DNA of 64,000 bases from Photobacterium proteolyticum (GCF_001939735.1 NZ_MJIL01000096.1:1-64000), one strand, 5' to 3'; shown: positions 17,824-26,937, counted from the stretch's first letter. Notes: generated by a model not told the origin, from the sequence alone. A program made the numbers and translations.

Positions 17824-18068
17824 TCGTTTGAGTGCATTAGCACTAATGCTTTGATTCTTAACACCTTTGTTTTAAAGCGCGCCAGAAGCACAAGAAGTTG
17901 TAAGCGTGTTTCTGGCAATATCCCCCCTATAAAGTTTTATTTCCTAGCTTTTATTTCGATTTAGCTGAAATATAGTTCGTTGCTTTATTAAAGCAATCGT
18001 TTGCTATTTGCAGGGGATGACAGTGCGTTGATTCTATATAGCAAATCGATGTAAGAAATCAAAACTCG

Positions 18069-18662
18069 CTACTGATAGATTTTCCCTTCAACGGTTATAT
18101 CATCAGGTATTTCGCTAAGTTGAACACCACCGAGATAAATATCACCTTTCACAACCAGGAACTTTGGCAGGGCTGTAATTGCCGAGTTGGCAAGATAAAG
18201 ATCTCCACCAACGTAAAGGTATGGAGGAAGCTGTTCTATTTTTGTGCCCATCAAACTTAGATCCCCTCTTACCTGAAGACCTGTATTTAGATATGTGACC
18301 TGAGAATGGGCAAGATTAATATAACCAAATACCACTAACTGCCTTGGTAGTTGTTTGACGGCACTATACGCGAGATTCAGATTTCCTTTTACTTTCAGTT
18401 TCCGCGGCAGTTGCTCTATGTCGCTGTATTCAAGGTTTAGATTACCATTGACTGTCATGGGATCTGGCAAGGTCAGCTTTTTTGCTTTTCGCAGAGATAC
18501 ATTACCGTAACTGTCTGTGTAGTTTAGAAGCTTTAGCTCGGAGACATACTGATTGGCCTGTGACTGGCCAGAAAAGAGTACCGCGAAAAAGACAATGGCA
18601 ATCGTGGCTATCCAAGCCTGACAAGGGGAAGTTACTAACGTCTGAATTCGTGCGTTTGCCAT
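18069..18662 (-). CDS. Secreted protein with 20-residue leucine-rich-like repeats
   Basis: 197 residues. An N-terminal hydrophobic segment (about 17-36, ending QSQA^NQ) is a signal peptide after an unusually long basic N-region. From residue 55 the chain is built of about seven repeats of roughly 20 residues with the form LP-x2-L-x-V-x-G-(N/D)-(L/I)-x-L-x2-(S/T)-x-(I/V), for example KVKGNLNLAYSAVKQLPRQL. This looks like a bacterial LRR or a related solenoid. Such proteins often mediate surface contacts. No anchor or secretion-system domain is present. It is a single gene with a 315-bp upstream region (18663-18977) that shows no other feature. Confidence 0.75.
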   Translation of the reverse strand: MANARIQTLVTSPCQAWIATIAIVFFAVLFSGQSQANQYVSELKLLNYTDSYGNVSLRKAKKLTLPDPMTVNGNLNLEYSDIEQLPRKLKVKGNLNLAYSAVKQLPRQLVVFGYINLAHSQVTYLNTGLQVRGDLSLMGTKIEQLPPYLYVGGDLYLANSAITALPKFLVVKGDIYLGGVQLSEIPDDITVEGKIYQ

Positions 18663-18977
18663 CGAGAGCCGCCTGCTATTTCTTATTAGCGAATTATGCC
18701 TTGCTCGAACAGATAGTCAATTCTAGGCATTGGATTCAAACCACAGTTTTCCTAAAGACATCCTGCAATATAACTGCTCCTTCAATGCTGTATGAAACTT
18801 GAAGTAACAATAATTAACCTCAAGAAACAGTCGGCATTCAGCAATAGTTCAGAAATAAAACATTGTTTTCTATTTTAAGGTTGGGTTCAGTAAAGCGGTG
18901 TAGATTAGGCATCAACAAAACGAAGGGCCATGAGAAAAAGTTTCGCCCTTGCATAAAGACATTTAGGAGTATTACTG

Positions 18978-19487
18978 ATGAAAAAATTAGCCGTTATCTC
19001 AACCATTACTTTGGCTTCTGTTGTGGCAATGCCGGCTTTCGCTGCCGACACTGACTGGTTCGTAGGTGCGGGTGTTGGTTATCAGGAAGATAATATCAAA
19101 GGCGAATCTGCCCAAAACGGTGAAGATGCGACTTATCAGCTACGTGGTGGTGCTATCATAAATGATCATCACCGTGTGATGGGTACTTACAGTTATATGG
19201 ATAAGTCGTCACAGAATATGTTCCTGGCATCTTATGATTACCTGGTTCCTGTTGCCCAGCAGATTAACTTATTTGCGGGTGTATCGGCAGGTGTTGCGGA
19301 CAGCAAGATTGCCGGTGAAAGCTCGTCGGATTTTGTTTGGGGTGGACAATTGGGTGCGATGTACGAAATCAATGATAACTGGTCAACTGACCTGACTTAT
19401 CGCTACCTTGATCAGGACTACAGCGAGAACAACACCAAGATTGATTACTCTCAACAAGTTGTCCTTTCTGTCGATTACAAGTTCTAA
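18978..19487 (+). CDS. Small outer-membrane beta-barrel protein
   Basis: 169 residues. The signal peptide ends PAFA^AD. The mature part shows alternating aromatic and polar strands (WFVGAGVGYQ, MGTYSYM, FLASYDYLVPV, TDLTYRYLDQDY) and a C-terminal phenylalanine (VLSVDYKF), the recognition signal for outer-membrane assembly. The size fits an eight-stranded barrel of the OmpX/Ail/OmpA-N type. The ATG has TTTAGGAG upstream. It is monocistronic, with a terminator after the stop. Role unknown; such barrels act in adhesion or stress resistance. Confidence 0.85.
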   Translation: MKKLAVISTITLASVVAMPAFAADTDWFVGAGVGYQEDNIKGESAQNGEDATYQLRGGAIINDHHRVMGTYSYMDKSSQNMFLASYDYLVPVAQQINLFAGVSAGVADSKIAGESSSDFVWGGQLGAMYEINDNWSTDLTYRYLDQDYSENNTKIDYSQQVVLSVDYKF

Positions 19488-19516
19488 TTTCTTGTACAGA
19501 TGATTAAAGCAGCAAG

Positions 19517-19536
19517 AGGGGAGTAATACCCCTTTT
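19517..19536 (+). terminator. Terminator after the beta-barrel gene
   Basis: Short stem AGGGG/CCCCT with a 7-base loop, followed by TTTTGTTGTTTTT. Confidence 0.65.
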
Positions 19537-19623
19537 GTTGTTTTTGCGTATACAGAATCACGCGGCTCCCTGCCTGGCAGAAATAAGACCATATTCCGCA
19601 ACAATTGCCTATTTCATGCGCAA

Positions 19624-19858
19624 TCAAATCTAGATCACAAAAAAAAGCCGCTTTTGGGTTGTTAATGTGATCTGTATCTCTATATACTCCGCTTCCGGCC
19701 AGAACCATCGAGTTCAGCCACCTTAGTTACAAGCTGTCACCATGGATATGTGAACGACCCACGGAGTTGGACCGGCGTTATTTTAGCTTGTTATCAAGGT
19801 GACTTGTATGTTGTATATATGGGCGGACACACCATTTTCTGAACATTCTTGTTCAGAA
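19624..19858 (+). promoter_or_regulatory. nupC upstream region: two weak CRP-like sites and a leader hairpin
   Basis: Two sites each have one perfect CRP half: TCAAATCTAGATCACA at 19624-19639 (right half) and TGTGATCTGTATCTCT at 19666-19681 (left half). A perfect 8-bp hairpin, TTCTGAAC/GTTCAGAA, lies at 19837-19858, about 110 bases before the nupC start. nupC is under CRP and CytR control in E. coli, so CRP sites here are plausible, but the match is only partial. Confidence 0.35.
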
Positions 19859-19965
19859 CCCTCCTATTTTGCTTTCTCCCTGAAAGCAGTGGCTCCTCTA
19901 TTGCAGCAGGCAGTAACACCTTCATATTTCGGCATCCCATTTATTAGAAGCAACAGGACGAAATA

Positions 19966-21174
19966 ATGCAGTTGTTAATTAGTTTGGCCGGTATTTTTGT
20001 GCTGGTAGTATGCGCTTGGGCGTTATCTGAAAACCGTAAGGCAATCAACTGGCGTACCGTCGGTGGAGCGTTGTTTTTACAGGCAAGTTTTGCCGCTTTG
20101 GTATTGTATGTACCGGTAGGGCAAATGATGTTGGGAGCCATGAGCAGTGGCATCGCCAGCGTATTGGGCTTTGCCGATGAAGGAATTAAATTCCTGTTTG
20201 GTGACCTAGCTACTTCCGGTTTTATATTTGCAGTCCGTGTCCTTCCTCTCGTTATTTTCATCAGTGCTCTGATTTCCCTTCTTTATTATCTTGGTGCCAT
20301 GCAATGGGTCATTAAAGTGATCGGTGGTGGTATTCAAAAGGCGCTGGGTACAAGCCGTGCAGAGTCTCTGGTTGCAACGGGTAATATTTTTCTTTCTCAG
20401 GGTGAATCACCGTTACTGGTTAAGCCTTTCCTTCCAAAAATGTCACGTTCTGAGCTATTTGCCGTGATGACCGGTGGTATGGCATCTGTCGCAGGTAGTG
20501 TTTTAGGCGGATATGCTGGGTTGGGTGTCGATCTGAAATACTTGATTGCAGCTAGTTTTATGGCGGCTCCGGGTAGTTTGCTGATGGCTAAGATTCTTGT
20601 TCCGGAGCAGGGCAAGGCACTGGAGCAAGCTGACATTGAAATGGCTAAAAGCGATCACAGCAACGCGATCGATGCACTGGCAGCTGGTGCGATGAACGGT
20701 ATGAAGGTCGCAGTGGCTATCGGTACGATGCTGATTGCTTTTGTGAGTGTTATCGCCATGGCCAATGCCGGTCTTGAGATGGTGGGTGAATGGGTCGGTG
20801 TCCAGAACCTGACGATGCAGGCCATCCTGGGTTATATCTTCTCGCCGCTGGCATTCATCATTGGTGTACCTGCGAGCGAAATGCTTCAGGCTGGTGCATT
20901 CATTGGCCAGAAGATGATCCTGAATGAATTTGTTGCTTTCCTTGATTTCGTTAATGTTAAAGAAACGCTGTCTTCTCAGAGCCAGGTCATCATTACCTTT
21001 GCCCTGTGTGGTTTTGCAAACATCGGTTCGATTGCCATTCAGATTGGCTCTATCGGTGTAATGGCGCCAGAGCGTCGCGGGGATGTAGCGAGCCTGGGCT
21101 TTAAGGCTGTGCTTGCTGCTACACTGGCAAACCTGATGAGTGCGGCGCTGGCTGGAATTTTTGTTAGCCTGTAA
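19966..21174 (+). CDS. nupC: NupC-family concentrative nucleoside transporter
   Basis: 402 residues and about ten membrane helices. The CNT signature region is present: GNIFLSQGESPLLVKPFLPKMSRSELFAVMTGGMASVAGS around residues 135-175, where the G-x-x-E segment (QGESPL) binds the nucleoside and the cation. A second conserved block is FSPLAFIIGVPASEML near residues 285-300. The protein takes up pyrimidine and some purine nucleosides by symport with H+ or Na+ across the inner membrane. It is monocistronic with a strong terminator. The long leader upstream suggests regulated expression. Confidence 0.93.
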   Translation: MQLLISLAGIFVLVVCAWALSENRKAINWRTVGGALFLQASFAALVLYVPVGQMMLGAMSSGIASVLGFADEGIKFLFGDLATSGFIFAVRVLPLVIFISALISLLYYLGAMQWVIKVIGGGIQKALGTSRAESLVATGNIFLSQGESPLLVKPFLPKMSRSELFAVMTGGMASVAGSVLGGYAGLGVDLKYLIAASFMAAPGSLLMAKILVPEQGKALEQADIEMAKSDHSNAIDALAAGAMNGMKVAVAIGTMLIAFVSVIAMANAGLEMVGEWVGVQNLTMQAILGYIFSPLAFIIGVPASEMLQAGAFIGQKMILNEFVAFLDFVNVKETLSSQSQVIITFALCGFANIGSIAIQIGSIGVMAPERRGDVASLGFKAVLAATLANLMSAALAGIFVSL

Positions 21175-21192
21175 CAAATCATTTTCTTGGAA

Positions 21193-21219
21193 AACCGCCA
21201 TACAGATGGCGGTTTTTTT
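21193..21219 (+). terminator. nupC terminator
   Basis: Perfect 9-bp stem AACCGCCAT/ATGGCGGTT with an ACAG loop, followed by seven T residues. Confidence 0.92.
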
Positions 21220-21294
21220 ATATCTTGGAAAAATATAATACAATGTTTTATTGTGGTGTCATTGACAGAGATATATAATAGGCAGGTTATTTCA

Positions 21295-21880
21295 ATGCGG
21301 TTTATACCCAAGCTACCTCAAGATGCAGGGTTCAGAGTGAGACCAGCGAGCTCAGTTCAAGGAAAATGACGGTAGGAATGGCTTTTCCCTTTCAACGTTA
21401 TTTGACACAGAAATGTGTTTGCTGGCTCACTCCCGAAGGGCGAGTTTACTTGGCTTCTATGCGTTGTTACCGATTATTAATTTAGAGCCACTAGATTTTC
21501 TAATCGGTGCCTAGCCTACAAGCCAAGTAATTCTCGCTGAAACGAGCATCTTGAGGTAGCTTGGGTATATTGTCATCCTACTAGCAGCTAGCCTCTGGTT
21601 ATTATCAACCCAGAGCTATGCAGAAACCTTTTTGAATGACGCTGCATTGCTTAGCCAGCAACCAGAGTTCAGTGAGGGGCTCGCGCCTGATACCGCGACG
21701 AAAACGCGAGAGAAGCAAGAAGATGCTGCTTTCAGTTTTCAGACAGAGCTTTCTTCAGCAAAGGATAACCAGATACCACGATATCAAGAATTTACACCGA
21801 CTCATGAAGTGATGCGTGATGTCGAGGAGAAACGTGAAGCGAATGATCGTCTATGGGAAGCGATTTTTAGCTTGTTCTGA
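21295..21880 (+). pseudogene. Small secreted-protein gene split by a MITE-like insertion
   Basis: ATG 21295 begins MRF and then runs into the repeat element, reaching a stop at 21367. After the element, from 21570, an open frame continues with a hydrophobic stretch (VILLAASLWLLSTQSYA) and a polar 80-residue body ending at 21880. Removing 21305-21567 plus one copy of the TA target rejoins ATG CGG TTT ATT GTC in frame, giving a 106-residue protein with a complete signal peptide cleaved at SYA^ET. The mature part is charged, with no recognised family. As it stands the export signal has no proper start, although a TTG at 21632 could start a cytoplasmic remnant. Confidence 0.8.
21305..21567. mobile_element. 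263-bp MITE-like element, complete copy
   Basis: The ends are perfect inverted repeats, TACCCAAGCTACCTCAAGATG and its complement (21 bp; 23 bp counting the flanking TA on each side). There is no transposase frame. The TA at 21303-21304 is repeated at 21568-21569, consistent with a TA target duplication as made by IS630/Tc1-mariner elements. The interrupted gene confirms both ends. Related sequences lie at 1, 27692, 29735, 48462 and 53904 in this window. Confidence 0.85.
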
Positions 21881-22018
21881 CTATGGAGCTAACCATGCAA
21901 CCCGCCCCGGTGAAGGTCAGGAAAGAGGCTGCCAAGTACACATTGATTTGAGTTAAGGCTGGTATCTGCTTCCTAATAGTTGCAGAAACCAGCCTGCATG
22001 ACTGTCGCTTAGTGACGA

Positions 22019-22891
22019 TTATTCATCGAACTGCTTAATTAAGACCGAGGTATCTGCACGGTTAAACCCTCGTTCTTGAAGTTTGCCGTATTTCTCATCT
22101 ACCTGTTTGGCGAGGGGGAGGTCGACGCCCAGCTTTTCTGCAGCCTCAAAGCAAATGCCAAGATCTTTGCGCATCCAGTCAATCGCGAACCCAAAGTCAA
22201 ACTTGTCCTCGGCCATGGTGACAGCGCGGTTTTCCAGCTGCCAGGATCCGGCAGCGCCATGCTTGAGCACATCTGTCATCTTCTCGATATCGAGGCCTGC
22301 TGACTTGGCAAGCGTAATGGCCTCTGACAGCCCTTGTAGCACTCCGGCGATACAAATTTGGTTGGCCATTTTGGTGATTTGGCCGTAGCCGACATCTCCC
22401 ATCAAAGTGGTCGCTTTTGCAAAGCAGTCAATGATTGGTTTTGCCTCTGCAAAAACTTCCTCGTTACCACCGACCATAACTGTCAGACAGCCATTGACCG
22501 CACCGGCCTCGCCACCCGATACCGGGGCATCAAGAAAAGCGGTATTGATTTCCGAGGCTGCCTGGGCAATTTCGCGCGCAACTTCGGCCGATGCTGTTGT
22601 GTTGTCGATAAGGATTGCTCCTTGTTTGGCAGTGGACAGAATCCCATCGGCTGCCTTATAGACCTGGCGGACGTCTTCATCATTACCCACGCAGGTGAAA
22701 ATAAACTCGGCATCTTTCGCCGCTTCCGCCGGCGTTAGGGCGATGTTACCGCCATATTGCGCTGCCCATTTTTCTGCTGTGGATGTTGTACGGTTATAGA
22801 CAGTGACCTGGTGGCCGGCATTAGCCAGATGCCCGGCCATTGGGAAGCCCATAGTGCCGAGCCCGATAAATGCGATGTGTTTGGTTGTCAT
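22019..22891 (-). CDS. NAD(P)-dependent beta-hydroxyacid dehydrogenase (HIBADH family)
   Basis: 290 residues. The N-terminal Rossmann fold has GLGTMGFPMAGHL (residues 10-22). The family substrate motif DAPVSGGEAGA is at 121-131 and the catalytic lysine is K174 in GQITKMANQ. The C-terminal helical domain contains AIDWMRKDLGICFEAA. Members reduce or oxidise 3-hydroxyisobutyrate, tartronate semialdehyde (GarR/GlxR) or similar substrates. R34 (VYNRTTS) after the second strand favours NADP over NAD, but this is not proof. No pathway genes adjoin it, so the substrate cannot be fixed. It is a single gene, transcribed away from vemP. Confidence 0.88.
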   Translation of the reverse strand: MTTKHIAFIGLGTMGFPMAGHLANAGHQVTVYNRTTSTAEKWAAQYGGNIALTPAEAAKDAEFIFTCVGNDEDVRQVYKAADGILSTAKQGAILIDNTTASAEVAREIAQAASEINTAFLDAPVSGGEAGAVNGCLTVMVGGNEEVFAEAKPIIDCFAKATTLMGDVGYGQITKMANQICIAGVLQGLSEAITLAKSAGLDIEKMTDVLKHGAAGSWQLENRAVTMAEDKFDFGFAIDWMRKDLGICFEAAEKLGVDLPLAKQVDEKYGKLQERGFNRADTSVLIKQFDE

Positions 22892-23067
22892 GTGTTAGCT
22901 TCCCTGTGATGCAGTATGTTGATGAAATATAACGATCAAACTATTAACATTCAATGGCTATTTAGCGGCGGCTAGAAATAGAAAGTGTGATCACGGGCAA
23001 ATAATTCCTTGTGCAATTACGGTTGGCATCCTATGATGTTTCGGTTCTTATTTATGATGTTGAATAT

Positions 23068-23637
23068 ATGCTGACGACTTTTTTTAGAGCAATAATGTTG
23101 GTGTTCTGTCTGGGCGTTGCTTCGTTTGCTCATGCTGAAACCAATCAAGCGGCTATTCGCTTGGCATTGCCTGCCAGTGTCAGTCAGCATGTTACCGAAT
23201 CTTCCAAGCTTGTTCTGATAGATGCCGATGCTCACTCGGATACCGACAGCCGTCAGGCGGTGACGGAACAAGGTTCGCTTGTCTGGGATTTTTCCCAGCA
23301 CCATAGTTCTAAGTCCGAGTCCAAGTCCCAGCAGGGCAGTTCGCAGCCTCACAAACAACACTCCACTGAACATCGCGACTATGACCCGGCATTGGTCAAC
23401 TCTTCACGTATGGCCAGTTTGGTACACCATGACCCGGAAGAAGTGCAGCCCTTTTATCAACTGGCGATAGAATTACCGGTCGAACCGGCACCGTCTCTGG
23501 TTGTGGGTTATTGTGTTAACTTCAGTGAAAGCCTTAATTGGATGTTGAATACTAATCCGCCCTCATGCCGAATATCGGGCTGGAAAGAGACTAATCTCAC
23601 CTACACCATCTACCAACCTCCTTTTCTCCGCACCTGA
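23068..23637 (+). CDS. vemP: VemP-like secretion-monitoring arrest peptide, upstream of secD2
   Basis: 189 residues from ATG 23068, which begins a signal peptide (cleavage AHA^ET near residue 23); a longer frame from GTG 23011 would bury it. The middle is Ser/His/Gln-rich. Near the C-terminus, residues 168-176 read RISGWKETN, identical to the arrest core I remember from Vibrio alginolyticus VemP. It is followed by LTYTIYQPPFLRT. VemP stalls the ribosome until its own export is pulled by the Sec machinery, and the stall opens the downstream secD2 message. Position directly before secD2/secF2 is as in Vibrio. The tail after the core differs from V. alginolyticus, so the exact stall codon is uncertain; Q183 is the natural candidate. 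Confidence 0.88.
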   Translation: MLTTFFRAIMLVFCLGVASFAHAETNQAAIRLALPASVSQHVTESSKLVLIDADAHSDTDSRQAVTEQGSLVWDFSQHHSSKSESKSQQGSSQPHKQHSTEHRDYDPALVNSSRMASLVHHDPEEVQPFYQLAIELPVEPAPSLVVGYCVNFSESLNWMLNTNPPSCRISGWKETNLTYTIYQPPFLRT

Positions 23638-23880
23638 GAAATATTGATCAGCGCAAGTTGCTGATGGGTCTTGCTGGCTATAGCAAGAAACCTGACTTGT
23701 CTGATCCTAAACCAGCGTTCGGCACTGTCGGCCAAGGCCGTTTGATGTCAAGAATGACTGGCTCCTACTGAGTTTACGTCGAGTAAGTTGCTGCGAGCTT
23801 ATGCCTTGCCGCAATCTATTGTCGTGTACTCAGGACAGATTGTTATTTCACTAGTTCTATCGCTGGTGAAAAAGATGGTG
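23604..23880 (+). promoter_or_regulatory. Predicted translational switch: vemP 3' end pairs with secD ribosome binding site
   Basis: CACCATCT at 23604-23611, inside the vemP arrest region, is a perfect complement of AGATGGTG at 23873-23880, which ends 8 bases before the secD ATG and contains its GGTG ribosome binding element. A separate 9-bp hairpin (TTTCACTAG/CTGGTGAAA, 23846-23871, one G-U pair) sits just before it. A ribosome stalled at the Gln codon 23614-23616 would cover 23604-23611 and free the site. Pairing is read from sequence; the switch is inference by analogy with Vibrio VemP. Confidence 0.6.
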
Positions 23881-23888
23881 CATTACTA

Positions 23889-25715
23889 ATGAGAAAAACC
23901 AATCAACAGCGGCTGCTTAACCACTATCCGGCTTGGAAATACGTGGTGCTGGTCGTTACCGTTATGATCATGCTGCTCAGCGCAATTCCAACCTGGTATG
24001 GGGAGGATGCAGCCGTGCAGATTGCCGCGTCAAATTCAAAGCTCCCGTCGGTTCTGGTACTTCAGCAACAGCTTACTAATGAAGGAATAGCTGTCAAACG
24101 TATTGAACAGCGAGATGGCAAAACTACTGTTGTTCTAGACAATGACAGTCAGCAGACTGCGGCAAGAACGGTGCTGGCTGATCTGATCAATGATAAGGCC
24201 AACGACAAGTCAGTTCTGACATTGGCATTGGAACCTGCTGCCCCGCAGTGGCTGCAGAGTATGGGATTTGCCCCGATTAAACTGGGATTGGACTTACGTG
24301 GTGGCGTCCAGTTTTTACTGGATGTAGATGTTGATCAAGTCTTCAAGGCCCAGGGTGAACAGCTAAGTGAGGAGCTTCGTCAGCTATTTCGTCAGGACGG
24401 GATCCGAGGCGCACGCGTCGAGGCTTCAGGCATGGATACGTTGATAGTCCGACTGCCAGATGCCAAAGCAAATAGTGCGGTACGCCAGTTTATTCGCCAA
24501 AGCTATCCGCACTGGCAGCTCACCAATGCCAGCGGAGCGGGCGTAAAGCTGGTTCTGAAAGACGATGAGAAAACCGCACTGCGAAATCTCACGGTTCAGC
24601 AAAACCTGCAAACCATGCGAAGCCGTATAGAGGAGCTCGGTATAACTGAAGCCTTGGTGCAACGGCAGGGAGAGAACCGCATTCGAATTGAACTGCCTGG
24701 CGTACAGGATCCCGCGGCAGCCAAAAGTGTCATTGGGGCAACGGCTAGCCTGGCTTTCTATGCGGTCAAAGAACCGGGAACCGGTAGCACTATGGAAATG
24801 AAGGATAAAGACGGCAGGCCGGTGAGAGTTGCACGCAAACCTGTGCTGGGCGGAGATCATATAGTCGATGCCCGTGCCAGCTTTGGTGAGATGGGGACGG
24901 CAGAGGTGAACATTACTCTTGACCATGCCGGCGGGAAAATGATGTCTGATTTTTCACGCGACAACATCGGTAAGCCGATGGCAACGGCATTCAGTGAATA
25001 CAGTCGAGATAGTGAGGGGAATGCCAAACAAACCAGCAGCATTATTAGTGTGGCGACCATTCAGAGTCAGCTCGGAAATCGCTTCCGGATCACTGGGGCG
25101 GGGTCTATTCAGGATGCCCAGGAATTGGCCCTGCTGTTGCGAGCCGGCTCGCTGACAGCCCCGGTGACGATTGTCGAAGAGCGGACAATTGGTCCGACGC
25201 TGGGGGCGGAAAACATCGAAAATGGGTTTGCGGCACTTGCTCTGGGGCTAGGGATGACCCTGCTGTTTATGGCGGTTTGGTACCGTCGACTTGGCTGGGT
25301 GGCCAACGTCGCCCTGGTGGCAAACATGGTGATGCTGTTTGGGTTGATGGCGTTGATCCCGGGGGCAGTGCTGACATTGCCGGGGATTGCGGGCTTGGTG
25401 CTTACTGTCGGTATGGCTGTTGATACCAACGTGCTTATTTTTGAGCGGATCAAGGACAAACTGAAGGAAGGGCGCAGTTTTGCCCAGGCGATAGATCGTG
25501 GCTTTAGTAGTGCATTTAGCACGATATTTGATGCCAACTTTACCACGATGATCACAGCCGTCGTGCTGTATGCCATCGGAAACGGCCCGATTCAGGGTTT
25601 TGCCCTGACACTGGGGCTAGGACTGTTGACCAGTATGTTTACTGGAATTTTTGCTTCCCGCGCCATTATCAACTTGGTGTGGGGACGTGATGCTAGCCGC
25701 GAAGTGAGGGTTTAA
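23889..25715 (+). CDS. secD: Protein translocase subunit SecD, second-copy type
   Basis: 608 residues. A first helix at about 18-37 precedes a large periplasmic region with the P1 head. The SecD signature GLDLRGGVQFLLDVD is near residue 138. The C-terminal half has five helices, including TVGMAVDTNVLIFERIKDKLKEG with the conserved Asp used for ion coupling. With SecF it uses the proton or sodium gradient to pull proteins through SecYEG. yajC and tgt, which accompany the main secD, are absent, and vemP lies upstream, which identifies this as the regulated SecD2 of Vibrionaceae. secF starts immediately after the stop. Confidence 0.93.
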   Translation: MRKTNQQRLLNHYPAWKYVVLVVTVMIMLLSAIPTWYGEDAAVQIAASNSKLPSVLVLQQQLTNEGIAVKRIEQRDGKTTVVLDNDSQQTAARTVLADLINDKANDKSVLTLALEPAAPQWLQSMGFAPIKLGLDLRGGVQFLLDVDVDQVFKAQGEQLSEELRQLFRQDGIRGARVEASGMDTLIVRLPDAKANSAVRQFIRQSYPHWQLTNASGAGVKLVLKDDEKTALRNLTVQQNLQTMRSRIEELGITEALVQRQGENRIRIELPGVQDPAAAKSVIGATASLAFYAVKEPGTGSTMEMKDKDGRPVRVARKPVLGGDHIVDARASFGEMGTAEVNITLDHAGGKMMSDFSRDNIGKPMATAFSEYSRDSEGNAKQTSSIISVATIQSQLGNRFRITGAGSIQDAQELALLLRAGSLTAPVTIVEERTIGPTLGAENIENGFAALALGLGMTLLFMAVWYRRLGWVANVALVANMVMLFGLMALIPGAVLTLPGIAGLVLTVGMAVDTNVLIFERIKDKLKEGRSFAQAIDRGFSSAFSTIFDANFTTMITAVVLYAIGNGPIQGFALTLGLGLLTSMFTGIFASRAIINLVWGRDASREVRV

Positions 25716-26618
25716 GTGATGAGTCTTATGATAAAAAATGCAACCAAGTGGCGACATTTCACCAGCATCGTGTCTGTTCTGCTGATGGTTATTTCGATAT
25801 TTATGGTTGCAAGCCGGGGATTAAATTGGGGGTTGGATTTTACCGGTGGTGTTGTTAGCGAGATCCAGCTTGATCCGGCAATCACCAGCAGTGAAATTGA
25901 GCCATTGCTGCAAGCTGGCCTGAACCAGGAGGTGAGTGTTGTGTCTGCCGGCGAGCAGGGGCGTTGGGTGCTGCGCTACGCCGTTCCGGAAGCCTATGAA
26001 CAAGCGCCATCCATCGATCAGCTTCTTGCACCGCTGGCGACAGAGGTCAGTGTATTGAATACCAGTATTGTTGGACCGCAAGTGGGTCAGGAACTGGCTG
26101 AGCAAGGAGGGTTGGCGCTGTTGGTGGCGGTATTGTGTATCCTGGGCTATCTCAGCTACCGCTTTGAATGGCGACTGGCCTCGGGCTCGCTGTTTGCGTT
26201 AGCCCATGATGTGATTTTCGTGCTTGGCTTTTTTGCCGCGACACAGATGGAGTTCAACCTGACTGTTCTTGCAGCTGTTATGGCCATTTTAGGCTACTCA
26301 CTCAATGACTCGATCATCATTGCAGACCGGATCCGTGAGTTGCTTATCGCAGAACCGGACAAGCCGATACAGGCGATTAACAACGAAGCGATTGCTGCGA
26401 CATTCTCGCGCACCCTTGTGACATCCGGTACCACCTTGATGACTGTCGGTGCCCTGTGGTTGCTGGGTGGCGGGCCGCTGGAAGGGTTTGCAGTCGCATT
26501 GTTTATCGGAATTATTACAGGTACCTGGTCGTCGATCTCGGTCGGTACCTCACTGCCAGAACTGTGTGGTTTGCGTGCTGAGCACTACATGCCTAAACCG
26601 TTGACGGATGAGCCGTAA
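25716..26618 (+). CDS. secF: Protein translocase subunit SecF, second-copy type
   Basis: 300 residues, six membrane helices. The SecF signature GLDFTGGVVSEIQLD is near residue 37, and the membrane motif GYSLNDSIIIADRIRE near 194, with the conserved Asp in an otherwise hydrophobic helix. It forms the SecDF complex with the product of the preceding gene. GTG 25716 abuts the secD stop; ATG 25719 is equally possible. The last 15 residues are soluble and short, as usual. A strong terminator follows, so vemP-secD2-secF2 is a closed unit. Confidence 0.93.
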   Translation: MMSLMIKNATKWRHFTSIVSVLLMVISIFMVASRGLNWGLDFTGGVVSEIQLDPAITSSEIEPLLQAGLNQEVSVVSAGEQGRWVLRYAVPEAYEQAPSIDQLLAPLATEVSVLNTSIVGPQVGQELAEQGGLALLVAVLCILGYLSYRFEWRLASGSLFALAHDVIFVLGFFAATQMEFNLTVLAAVMAILGYSLNDSIIIADRIRELLIAEPDKPIQAINNEAIAATFSRTLVTSGTTLMTVGALWLLGGGPLEGFAVALFIGIITGTWSSISVGTSLPELCGLRAEHYMPKPLTDEP

Positions 26619-26654
26619 CAGGCCTGATAATAGCCTTTATGGCTCACGATACAT

Positions 26655-26677
26655 CAAGGCCGCAGCTCGCGGCCTTG
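26655..26677 (+). terminator. secF2 terminator
   Basis: Perfect 9-bp stem CAAGGCCGC/GCGGCCTTG, AGCTC loop, followed by a short T-rich tail (TCTAGTTTT). From here to 26937 the sequence is AT-rich with no gene. Confidence 0.8.
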
Positions 26678-26937
26678 TCTAGTTTTCTGGTCATGAAAGT
26701 GTTTTAAAGTAGAGACGCTTTGAATAAATTTGTCTTTTTTTCATTTTTATGCAGGCAAAATGCGAATAACTTGTCGATAATAATTTTAATATTTGTTTGC
26801 AAAGTGAGGTTCCTGTCACAGATATCCTCAAAATGGCAGTGATAAAGGTAGATATTAACCGGTATTAATATTGCATTTATCAATAGTGAGCATGAAGAGT
26901 CCTACTTAATACACTGATAAATGACAAGGGCGACATT

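Larger units (their letters stand above)
17156..18068. other. 913-bp gap with a pair of possible micro-ORFs
   Basis: No gene over 60 codons is credible here. The stretch is AT-rich and carries several very short frames with start codons; the best two (17679-17738 and 17749-17823) are listed separately. A GCATTAG/CTAATGC hairpin with a 2-base loop lies near 17836-17851, just after the second. The rest is featureless to me. Confidence 0.4.
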
